Part shown: piece after piece, positions 28,101 through 34,010 of the stretch
Numbering within the stretch: the stretch's first letter is position 1
Layout: each line of letters starts with the position of its first letter
Source of the DNA: a virus
IMG/VR virus record: IMGVR_UViG_3300020462_000013
Location: 1 to 42,857 of that record
Length of the DNA stretch: 42,857 nucleotides
Direction: 5' to 3' (one strand)
Notes under the pieces: generated by a model
What the model saw: the letters and a program-made list of their open reading frames with translations, nothing else
Databases searched by the model: none
What the model was told of the DNA's origin: nothing
Translations under genes and position numbers: made by a program

Positions 28101-29689
28101 TTCTTTCACCACTTGCCTTTGGTGATAACCTGGGCACAGGTATGCAATTAAGTGTGGGAATTATTACTGCTAGTGACACTCTTCTTCTTAAAAATGTTCA
28201 AGGTGAATTCAGCACCAATGCTCTTGATTATCTTGAGTATGATTCAACTGCTGGCACAAGACTGTCAATTAATGCAGGTGTTGGTGGTTCAGTAGTTCCT
28301 TCTGGAACCACTGTGATTGATGATGGTTTACATATGAAGGTTTTCCAAAGAAACCATGGTATGTACTCTGATACCAATAAGGTAGATATTAGAGAAGTAA
28401 TTTCTTCATCACAACCAACAACTCTTCTGACTAATGTCAATAGAGGTTCCACAGCAGCACTTTCAATTGCTGATATTGGAGGTCTTAATACATTTGAAAA
28501 TGTAAGTGTTTCTAGCACCAACCCTGGTTATGTTCAAATTGGTGAAGAAATACTCAAGTATGAGGGAGTTGTTGCTGGTAGTGGAACATCAGGCACACTG
28601 ACTGGTATTGGTAGAGCAGCAGAGGGTGTATCAGCAAGTCATGCTACAAATGATTTGGTTTATAAGTATGAGTTTAATAATGTTTCCCTGAGAAGAATTA
28701 ATACAACACATGACCTTGCTGATGTAACTATTGCTGACGCTCTCTCAATTGATGGATATCACATCAAGATTGATATGGCAAGCAATGGGACAAATAGAAC
28801 TGGTGCAGGTGGAACATTCGTTCCAAAAACAAATTATTTGACTGATGGCACAACAAATACAAGGTCTGCCAGAGGTTCTTATAACATTCCTTACTCTCTG
28901 ATTATCCCTGATGTGACATCTACCACACCTGAAAACACTTATATTCTTGCTTCTGCTAGAACCATTTCTGAAACATCAGTTTCTGGTGATGAGGTAGCAT
29001 TTGTTGACCAAGGTTTCCAGGATGTCCAGTTTAACAAGAAGAACTACTTTGAAACACAAAGAATGGTTGCTTCATCTGTTAACCAGGATGAAAAACTTAC
29101 TGAACTTCCTGGTCAAAAGTCATTCACACTGAACCTTGACCTTCTTTCTTATGACAGAAGAATTTCACCAATGATTGATATGAACCACTCATCTGTTATA
29201 TTTGTTTCTAACAGAGTAGATGGTCCTATCACTAACTTTGCTACTGACCCAAGAGTCACTGGAATTCCAAATGACCCCAACAGCATGATTTATGTGACCA
29301 AGAATGTTCTTCTTGAAAATCCAGCATCATCATTGAAGGTGTTCTTGGATGGTTATGTAGCAAACACCAGTGATGTCAGAGTATTCTTTGCTCTTGATCA
29401 GGATGTAAGTGCCAAAGAAACCATATTCTCACCTTTCCCAGGTACAGATAACATCAATACCTATGGTGAAGTAATTGACCCATCCCTTTCTGATGGCACC
29501 CCTGATAAGTCAGTTTCCAAAAATGACAACTTGACTCCTACTCCTCAAATTAATGACTTTACTGAATACAAATTCACAATGGACAATCTTCCCCCATTCA
29601 AGTCATTTAGATTGAAGATTATTGGAACATCAGTCAATCAGGCAGTAGTTCCTCAGTTCAGAAACCTTAGAGCAATTGCATTAGCATGA
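22142..29689 (+). CDS. Large DUF4815-containing virion structural protein (2515 aa)
   Basis: The N-terminus (NVAPYFDDFDATKNYNKVLF, then AYPIQARELNNIQSVL and NLFKEGTVVIPG) is characteristic of DUF4815, found in marine phage virion proteins. The protein lies between genes 8 and 13, where T4 has genes 9 to wac, and may replace part of that set as a baseplate pin or fibre attachment component. Residues 1678-1689 form a proline hinge (PTPPPPPPPAPP). After it comes a DPLAQTFKV...KIDLFFQTKDD domain (about 1693-1870), then a GxGY-like unit and a dE..L...GR...SH module (about 2131-2180). The final 350 residues contain ITNFATDPRV and a C-terminal FRLKIIGTSVNQAVVPQFRN segment. It overlaps the next start by 4 nt (ATGA). 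Confidence 0.8.
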   Translation: MPQETNLNVAPYFDDFDATKNYNKVLFKPAYPIQARELNNIQSVLQGQIEAMGDNLFKEGTVVIPGAQSYKPTFPCIQIQSEFLGVPVNLYIADLVGKKIIGRTSGVTARVVTYITNQQSDNNNYTLYLNYEDSSDDGNSSEQFFDDEILTTEAPLAFGSSFIAAGEGFANTIASDAAATGTAFTQSAGIFYLRGNFVTVDNQILILDQYTQGSSYRIGFQVEEKIVTSDDDESLYDNASGFNNYTAPGADRLQITATLAKKPLGDYDTQGFVQVAEINNGQLKNAINNSTRYNELGNELAKRTFDQSGHYYIKELQTKIKESLNNLEGNKGIYLAGQTTQSGSIPNDDLMIYQISPGKAYVRGYETEIKSPQFIDIPKPRTSRTVQKSGLSFDFAPTISVNNVIGAAPIGFHTISLRDQRVGSDRYAAPGTEIGQARIYDFFLQSGSYDAVNDRANDWDLSLFDLNLETNLTLNIQATLTKGTHVEGKSSGSTGFISANTTGTTFALVDVRGTFLKGEKVVFDADESTARFVVSQRAFSLADVKSVQAISGVGNTFTANIKQSSLTIFDTARVSINSGGFSTVTTPSLEGNSFVGIVTTNNLIRYRRSDLIVPTIHRVVSVAATNFTVQAVEDVNGVEDGSLPTANLDVENFEIVGTKLVESSNSGNISGKSSLYSVLPNQGISLVNTINSSTAIRVTKNITIDSNGESGAIAVDNLLTQTWATFDEERYAVQSNDGTTQVLTADKFTFSSDRTSLTLKGLSGSGVAVLIGTIFQTSLTSKIKRRNIVSKVIVDKSVDPASGTDAVGFAGTTLNDGLVYGNYPYGTRVQDDIISLNVPDGFVVHGVYESVDVNDPQSPSLTLSNMTGPSANTNDLAIGDVFIGNISNAKAIYLEKRSSTSIGFAYLNNKKFADNEILVFQQSGVQANVSAIFAGSPNVTSSFEFDNGQRRDIYDYSRIVRKGTAAVPNKKLKIFFGHADYDASDLGDITTVNSYTNFDYTREIQSANGFRNTDMIDLRPRVAEYAVTEGSVSPFNFEGRVLSTNNSSRYIFARNESTIIGYNYYLGRADRVYLTRDGDIQVTLGAPSSRPELPDVLPGALNIANVFNPPYLYNVKDSRINFVEHKRYQMTDIAKLEKRIKNLEYYTSLNLLEQNTLNTFVADTNGLNRFKSGIFIDNFSSYVPQDVTIGVRNSIDPVNKVLRPAHYSTAVNLIAGNSTIPGIGSVTAANEDSRFASLAGQNVTRTGNVISLSYSETAEITQPYATRVENVTPFLIDFYQGSVALNPTTDVWVSALPPETNDVIIEGNFESVAQALQAEVTDGDDGLRTGVAPTLWNSWETTGINLDLTGTNQTETFAAAAARTGQSTADLGLGGFNQNLSSINTTTIDGSINIEQNRTGVQQTVNEVLTEAASLGSRIVSRSISNFMRTRNIEFTGTRMKPATQVFAFFDNVSVTTRCTPKLLQISMTSGTFEVGETVLGFPSGGDLSEFSFRVASANHKYGPYNNPNDFYENNPYLRTSAIPTTYSAESTILNIDLTSLASEENPDFRGNAEIGMILRGQTSGAEATVSNLNLLTDRVGTVQGCFNVPSNDDTFASFNTGRNVFKLSSSSDNSLISGTTTTEAEEVFYSQGDIDTTEEVTLSLRNARVTTVEVEAETQTVESDVNFDIINSRTLRPTPPPPPPPAPPRRGDPLAQTFKVDAKNGIYASKIDLFFQTKDDTHPVTIQIRETTLGTPNKTILGYSEVTLDPDDVNVSADGTAATTFRFESPVYLRSGAEYALVVMSSMTTYNLWISRLGEADVTTLATESGRVLVTEQPLLGSLFKSQNASVWTPSQYEDMKFVLHRCDFVGSGNIQFYNPDLDQSNERIPQGAIQAISRKVTVGLGTTANQSGSNQLVVGNRVVQYNTNASGILESFAGIATGDLTITASGIGFTPSAGTAVYSGIALTSVTGRGSDATANITIQDGVAIAATITDGGTNYIVGDVLSPLAFGDNLGTGMQLSVGIITASDTLLLKNVQGEFSTNALDYLEYDSTAGTRLSINAGVGGSVVPSGTTVIDDGLHMKVFQRNHGMYSDTNKVDIREVISSSQPTTLLTNVNRGSTAALSIADIGGLNTFENVSVSSTNPGYVQIGEEILKYEGVVAGSGTSGTLTGIGRAAEGVSASHATNDLVYKYEFNNVSLRRINTTHDLADVTIADALSIDGYHIKIDMASNGTNRTGAGGTFVPKTNYLTDGTTNTRSARGSYNIPYSLIIPDVTSTTPENTYILASARTISETSVSGDEVAFVDQGFQDVQFNKKNYFETQRMVASSVNQDEKLTELPGQKSFTLNLDLLSYDRRISPMIDMNHSSVIFVSNRVDGPITNFATDPRVTGIPNDPNSMIYVTKNVLLENPASSLKVFLDGYVANTSDVRVFFALDQDVSAKETIFSPFPGTDNINTYGEVIDPSLSDGTPDKSVSKNDNLTPTPQINDFTEYKFTMDNLPPFKSFRLKIIGTSVNQAVVPQFRNLRAIALA

Positions 29690-29907
29690 ATTACATTCCA
29701 GTTGAGGGCAATAGAAGTTTGTCCAGAGATGGTAGGAATAATGCCATCATCAATACAAGCAAGAGTGAGTTTGAAGCATACATACAAAATAGGAAAAAAC
29801 TTGCTTCTGAAAAGGAGCGAGTTGAATCTCTTGAAAAAAAGGTAGATGATTTAAAAGGTGATATAGATGAAATCAAATCAATGTTAAGAGCAGTAATCAA
29901 TGGCTAA
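29686..29907 (+). CDS. Small coiled-coil protein (73 aa)
   Basis: The start codon overlaps the stop of the 2515-residue gene (ATGA), so translation is probably coupled. The first 25 residues (MNYIPVEGNRSLSRDGRNNA) look extended. Residues 35-70 (NRKKLASEKERVESLEKKVDDL and onward) have the heptad spacing of a short coiled coil, with Leu, Val and Ile at a/d positions. It could be a small oligomerising connector between baseplate and tail components. No T4 homologue is recognised. It overlaps the next gene by 8 nt. Confidence 0.75.
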   Translation: MNYIPVEGNRSLSRDGRNNAIINTSKSEFEAYIQNRKKLASEKERVESLEKKVDDLKGDIDEIKSMLRAVING

Positions 29908-30286
29908 CAACACAATTACCTTTAACCCTGATTCCAATACTGCTTATGGTGTAAATCTCACCATATATGAAGGTGCTGATTTTAAATCAACATTTCAAGT
30001 AAAAAATGAAAATAAATCTGCCTTTGATTTAACAGGTTATACTGTTGTAGGTAGATTAAAGAAAAGTGTTTCTATTGGAGCTTCATCAGGTGGCATCACA
30101 TCGTTCACAAGCGGTATCACATCTGCTGCTGCTGGTCAGTTCTCTCTCTCCCTTACTGATACTGTTACTGCTTCTTTAAATCCAGGAAGATATTTCTTTG
30201 ATATCAATGCAGTGAGTTCAGCATCTACTGTTTTCAAGATGGTAACTGGGAATGTGTTGGTGGAAGGAGGTCTTTCCATACCATAA
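29900..30286 (+). CDS. Small Ig-like beta-sandwich structural protein (128 aa)
   Basis: The 128 residues alternate as beta strands, with the pattern of a phage Ig-like domain: LTIYEGADFKSTFQV, FDLTGYTVVGRLKKSV, GQFSLSLTDTVTASL, PGRYFFDINAV and a final GNVLVEGGLSI strand. The DLTGYTV...PGRYFFDI pattern recalls N-terminal domains of baseplate upper proteins (BppU-like) in other tailed phages. No cysteines or catalytic motifs are present. It is probably a virion surface or baseplate accessory protein. Its stop codon lies inside a late promoter motif that serves gene 13. Confidence 0.7.
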   Translation: MANNTITFNPDSNTAYGVNLTIYEGADFKSTFQVKNENKSAFDLTGYTVVGRLKKSVSIGASSGGITSFTSGITSAAAGQFSLSLTDTVTASLNPGRYFFDINAVSSASTVFKMVTGNVLVEGGLSIP

Positions 30287-30289
30287 ATA
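30282..30289 (+). promoter_or_regulatory. T4-type late promoter, CATAAATA
   Basis: The motif matches NATAAATA, lies 21 nt before gene 13 and contains the TAA stop (30284-30286) of the preceding gene. It is the likely start of the 13-14 unit. Confidence 0.7.
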
Positions 30290-30310
30290 TAGAAAAGGAT
30301 ATAGTGTATA

Positions 30311-31174
30311 ATGGCACAACCTTCATCTAGACAAGAACTTATAGATTACTGTTTGAGACAGTTAGGTGCCCCTGTCTTAGAGATTAATGTCGCTGATGAA
30401 CAAATTCAGGATTTAGTTGATGATACTATTCAGTTCTTTAATGAAAGACACTATGATGGTGTAGAGAAGACATTTTTAAAATATCAGATTACACAGGATG
30501 ATGTAGATAGAGGTAAAGCAAGACCACCAGGTGCAGAGTCTGCAACCACTACCACTGGTATATCTACAACAACAGCAACAACAAGTATAGTAGGAACTGC
30601 CACTACATTCAGTTTCTATGAGAATAGTAATTTTATTCAAATCCCTCCTCAAGTAGTTGGTATTGAGAAGATTTTTAAATATGATGATGCACAGGCAGCA
30701 AGCAGTGCAAACATGTTTAGTTTCAAATACCAACTGTTCTTGAATGACATCTACTATTTTGGAAGCACTGACCTGCTCTCATATTCAATGTCTATGAGTT
30801 ATTTGGAGACAATGGATTTTCTCCTGAATACTCATAAGAGAATTAGATTTAACATCAGACAAGATAGAATGTATCTTGATGTTGATTGGGACAACCTCAA
30901 AGCAGATGAGTTTATCATTCTTGAATGTTACAGGGCACTTGACCCCAATGATTACACAAGAGTATATAATGACCCATTCATCAAGAGATATCTGACTTCT
31001 CTAATTAAAAAACAATGGGGACAAAACTTGATTAAGTTTAATGGTGTCAAATTACCAGGTGGAATTGAGTTTAATGGGAGACAATTGTATGATGATGGAC
31101 AGAGGGAACTTGATGAAATCAAGGTTGAAATGTTAAGTAAGTATGAATTACCCCCATTGGACTTGATTGGTTAA
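30311..31174 (+). CDS. 13: Neck protein gp13
   Basis: The 287 residues are close to T4 gp13 (309 aa), which forms the neck ring joining head and tail after packaging. The N-terminus (SSRQELIDYCLRQLGAPVLE, then VDDTIQFFNERHYDG) is typical of T4-like gp13. The C-terminus matches T4 closely: YNDPFIKRYLTSLIKKQWGQ, then KFNGVKLPGGIEFNGRQLYD, ending YELPPLDLIG. A short Thr-rich insertion (about residues 75-98, TTTTGISTTTATTS) separates the two halves and is probably a surface loop. The gene is followed immediately by gene 14. Confidence 0.92.
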   Translation: MAQPSSRQELIDYCLRQLGAPVLEINVADEQIQDLVDDTIQFFNERHYDGVEKTFLKYQITQDDVDRGKARPPGAESATTTTGISTTTATTSIVGTATTFSFYENSNFIQIPPQVVGIEKIFKYDDAQAASSANMFSFKYQLFLNDIYYFGSTDLLSYSMSMSYLETMDFLLNTHKRIRFNIRQDRMYLDVDWDNLKADEFIILECYRALDPNDYTRVYNDPFIKRYLTSLIKKQWGQNLIKFNGVKLPGGIEFNGRQLYDDGQRELDEIKVEMLSKYELPPLDLIG

Positions 31175-31175
31175 T

Positions 31176-32564
31176 ATGTTAAATCCATACTTCTTAAACA
31201 ACTCAAAGCAAGAGCAAAGTCTCATCCAAAGTCTTGTCAACGAACAGTTGAAGATGTATGGTATTGAGATATATTATATACCAAGAAGGTATGTGACAAA
31301 AAATACTGTCATTAGAGAAGTCATTCAATCTGAATTTGATAATGCTTATCCAATAGAGGCATATCTTGATAGTTATGATGGATATGGTGGACAAGGGACT
31401 CTCTTATCTAAATTTGGCATTGAAGAGCAAGATGACTTGAAACTTGTGGTGTCAAGGGAAAGATATGAGAACTATATCACACCACTTATCAAGAACATTC
31501 CAAATATTGAATTAGCAACTAGACCAAAAGAGGGTGATTTAATCTACTTCCCACTTGGTGATAGATTGTTTGAGATTAATTATGTTGAGCATGAGCAACC
31601 CTTCTATCAGTTAGGGAAGAACTATGTTTATGTGCTTTCTTGTCAACTTTACAGATATGAAGATGAGGTTATTGATACTGGCGTAGAGACCATTGATGAT
31701 GAGATAGAGCAGATTGGTTATATTCAAACACTTACCCTCATTGGTCAGTCAATTAATGCTACTGCCACTGCTGGCATTAATACTCAGGGTGGAGGTATTC
31801 TCACCCCAACAATCACAAATATGGGGGCTGGTTATGATAGCAGACCTATTGTTGGATTCTCATCTGCTCCATCAGGTGGTGTTACTGCTACTGGTGTTGC
31901 TAATTTGACAAATGACTATGTTCAGTGTGATGGAAAAAAAGGTGGTGGAGTACAATCAATTCTCATCACAAATGTTGGTGCTGGTTATACAGTTGCTCCT
32001 CTCATACAGTTTACTGGTGGAGGTGGTTCTGGGGCAGCAGCAACTGTTGGAATCACTACCTTGAATAGTGTCAATTCTCTTACTATAACAAACAATGGTA
32101 ATGGATATATTGCTAATCCTACTTTAACATTCTCTGCTCCTGGAATAGGAGTATCAGCACAGGGTATTGGACATATCAATTCTGCTGGTATTGTTACAGC
32201 AATATTCATCACCAATCCTGGATATGGTTATACATCTGCACCAACAATTACAATTGATGCACCACCCACCAATGCTGCTTCTGGAAGTTACATCTTCAAT
32301 GAAATTGTAACAGGTTCTGTTTCAGGAACAACAGCAAGAGTTAAGGAATATGATGCTGTCAATAATACCTTGGAAGTTTCTATTGTAGATGGGGCATTTA
32401 CATTTGGTGAATCAATTGTTGGTGAAGAATCAGGAGCATCCTATGCCATTAGAAAGCAGCAAAAGGATGATACCAATGACCCATTTGCTGATAATGACAA
32501 CATTGAGTCAAAAGCAGATGACATCATTGATTTTACCAAAACAAACCCCTTTGGTATGCCTTAA
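31176..32564 (+). CDS. 14: Neck protein gp14 with C-terminal GxGY repeat extension
   Basis: Residues 1-175 match T4 gp14, which with gp13 completes the neck. [20 protein letters not shown] and QPFYQLGKN align with T4 [20 protein letters not shown] and DPFYQLGQN, and the C-terminal DPFADND resembles T4 SPFDNDF. The protein has 462 residues against 256 in T4. The extra length is four GxGY repeats (about residues 205-364: [36 protein letters not shown]) plus a GE...SG.tA module (about 372-430). I chose ATG 31176, one nt after the gene 13 stop, giving [15 protein letters not shown]. An upstream TTG at 31167 would add three residues but lies inside gene 13. The extension probably decorates the neck. 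Confidence 0.9.
   Translation: [462 protein letters not shown]
31788..32265 (+). repeat. Four GxGY protein repeats inside gene 14
   Basis: Four degenerate repeats of about 35-45 codons encode an ITNxGxGYxxxPxIxF/I pattern. DNA identity between copies is low, so the repeat is old and best seen at protein level. The same unit occurs in the gp7-like, gp8, 526-residue, DUF4815 and beta-helix proteins. Confidence 0.8.
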
Positions 32565-32570
32565 TAAATA
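32563..32570 (+). promoter_or_regulatory. T4-type late promoter, AATAAATA
   Basis: The motif matches NATAAATA, lies 18 nt before gene 15 and overlaps the TAA stop of gene 14 (32562-32564) by two bases. Confidence 0.7.
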
Positions 32571-32588
32571 GAAAAAAGTATTAGTAAA

Positions 32589-33596
32589 ATGTTTGAGCAT
32601 TTTTACCATGAGATCTTCAGATCTGTCATCATTGCTTTTGGATCTCTCTTCAATGGAATTGAGGTTCATAAGAAAGATGCCAATGATGACACATACAGTG
32701 TTATCAAGGTTCCCCTTGCGTATGGACCTACTCAAAAGTTTCTTGCTAGATTAGAGCAGCAAGCAGATCTCAATAAACCAGTACAAATGACTCTTCCTAG
32801 GATGTCATTTGAATTTACTGATTTAACATATGATCCTGGTAGAAAAGCAACTCAAACACAAGCATTTCACCCTGTAACTGATAATGGCACAAAGACCAAG
32901 AAGGTCTATATGCCTGTTCCTTACAATATGGGTTTTGAACTGTCAGTGATGACAAAGTTGAATGATGATATGCTCCAAATTACTGAACAGATTTTACCAT
33001 ATTTTCAACCCTCATATACACTCCCAATCAAATTGCTTGGTGATCTGAAAGAAGTTGTCAATGTCCCAGTGCAACTGGAAAACATTACAATGACTGATGA
33101 TTATGAAGGTAACTTTGATACAAGAAGAGTTCTGGTATATACTATGAGATTTGTTGCCAAGACAAATCTGTATGGTCCTATCTCTGATGTCTCCAATGAT
33201 GTCATCAGGAAAGTTCAGGTTGGATATATCTCTGGTCAGAGATCAACTGATGGAACAACATACAATAGAGATGTCACATACAGTGTTGTTCCAAGAGCAA
33301 CCAAAGATTATAATGGAAATATATTAACTGAGATTTCTGAGGATATTGATACTACAGAAACTGTAATTACAGTGGCAAATGGTTCAGCAATCACTGTGAA
33401 AGAATATGTCACAGTTGGTGATGAGGAGATGTTTGTTGAAAAGGTTAATGGTAATAAGATTACTGTTAAGAGAGGACAAGATAAAACCATCGCTACAAAT
33501 CATGTTCTTGGATCATCTATCTTTGGTATTGAAGCAGCAGATGCTAACTTCATTGATATTGGAGATAACTTTGGATTTGATGGGAGCACCTTCTGA
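32589..33596 (+). CDS. 15: Tail sheath stabiliser and completion protein gp15
   Basis: gp15 caps the end of the tail tube and sheath and contacts the neck. The start MFEHFYHEIFRSVIIAFGSL resembles T4 MFGYFYNSSFRRYATLMGDL. The segments DDMLQITEQILPYFQPSY, IPV-type strands and DTRRVLVYTMRFVAKTNLYG follow the T4 pattern (DDMFQIVEQILPYFQPHF). The protein has 335 residues against 272 in T4. The extra C-terminal part (about 253-335) is a DEEMFVEKV...ITVKRGQ...NHVLGS module also found in the giant gp7-like and DUF4815 proteins. The gene overlaps gene 16 by 1 nt (TGATG). Confidence 0.9.
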   Translation: MFEHFYHEIFRSVIIAFGSLFNGIEVHKKDANDDTYSVIKVPLAYGPTQKFLARLEQQADLNKPVQMTLPRMSFEFTDLTYDPGRKATQTQAFHPVTDNGTKTKKVYMPVPYNMGFELSVMTKLNDDMLQITEQILPYFQPSYTLPIKLLGDLKEVVNVPVQLENITMTDDYEGNFDTRRVLVYTMRFVAKTNLYGPISDVSNDVIRKVQVGYISGQRSTDGTTYNRDVTYSVVPRATKDYNGNILTEISEDIDTTETVITVANGSAITVKEYVTVGDEEMFVEKVNGNKITVKRGQDKTIATNHVLGSSIFGIEAADANFIDIGDNFGFDGSTF

Positions 33597-33970
33597 TGAC
33601 TGAAGATAATATCATTGATGTAACTCCTGGTAAGGAAAAACCTGCTCATCTCACCAAAGATGATGTAGAAAAAGATTATGAGTATACCAGAGGAAACTTA
33701 TATTCTATTATTGAGAAAGGTCAAGAAGCAATCAATGGCATTCTAGAACTTGCTCAGGAAAGTGAGATGCCAAGAGCATATGAGGTTGCTGGTCAGTTAA
33801 TCAAGAATGTTGCTGATGCAACTGATAAACTGATGACTTTACAACAGAAGTTGAAGGATGTAAATGAAGAGCAAGTGAAGAAAGGACCAACCACTGTCAA
33901 TAATGCTTTGTTTGTTGGTTCCACAGCAGAATTACAGAAATTATTGAAGAATAATAATACTGATAAATAA
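33596..33970 (+). CDS. 16: Small terminase subunit gp16
   Basis: The 124 residues correspond to a short version of T4 gp16 (164 aa), the DNA-recognition ring that regulates packaging by the large terminase gp17. DYEYTRGNLYSIIEKGQEAI and the helical middle (ELAQESEMPRAYEVAGQLIK, then LMTLQQKLKDVNEEQVKK) match the gp16 helical-hairpin plan. NNALFVGSTAELQKLL matches T4 QNATVFMGSPTELMDEI. The start overlaps the gene 15 stop. The large terminase is not downstream: more than 8 kb of fibre genes follow instead. Its last codons (GAT AAA TAA) form a late promoter motif. Confidence 0.88.
   Translation: MTEDNIIDVTPGKEKPAHLTKDDVEKDYEYTRGNLYSIIEKGQEAINGILELAQESEMPRAYEVAGQLIKNVADATDKLMTLQQKLKDVNEEQVKKGPTTVNNALFVGSTAELQKLLKNNNTDK
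33962..33969 (+). promoter_or_regulatory. T4-type late promoter, GATAAATA
   Basis: The motif matches NATAAATA and lies within the Asp-Lys-stop codons of gene 16. The distance to the next start is 41 nt, the longest of the set, leaving an unusually long leader. Confidence 0.6.
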
Positions 33971-34010
33971 TACATCAGGGAGAGAAATCCCAAAGTATTA
34001 TACTAATAGG

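Noticed and set aside
31167-31175. TTG start for gene 14
   Set aside because: It lies inside gene 13. The ATG at 31176 directly after the gene 13 stop gives the expected N-terminus MLNPYFLNN.
33978-33991. GGGA...TCCC hairpin in the leader of the coiled-coil gene
   Set aside because: A 4-bp stem with no T-run is too weak to call a terminator or regulatory element.
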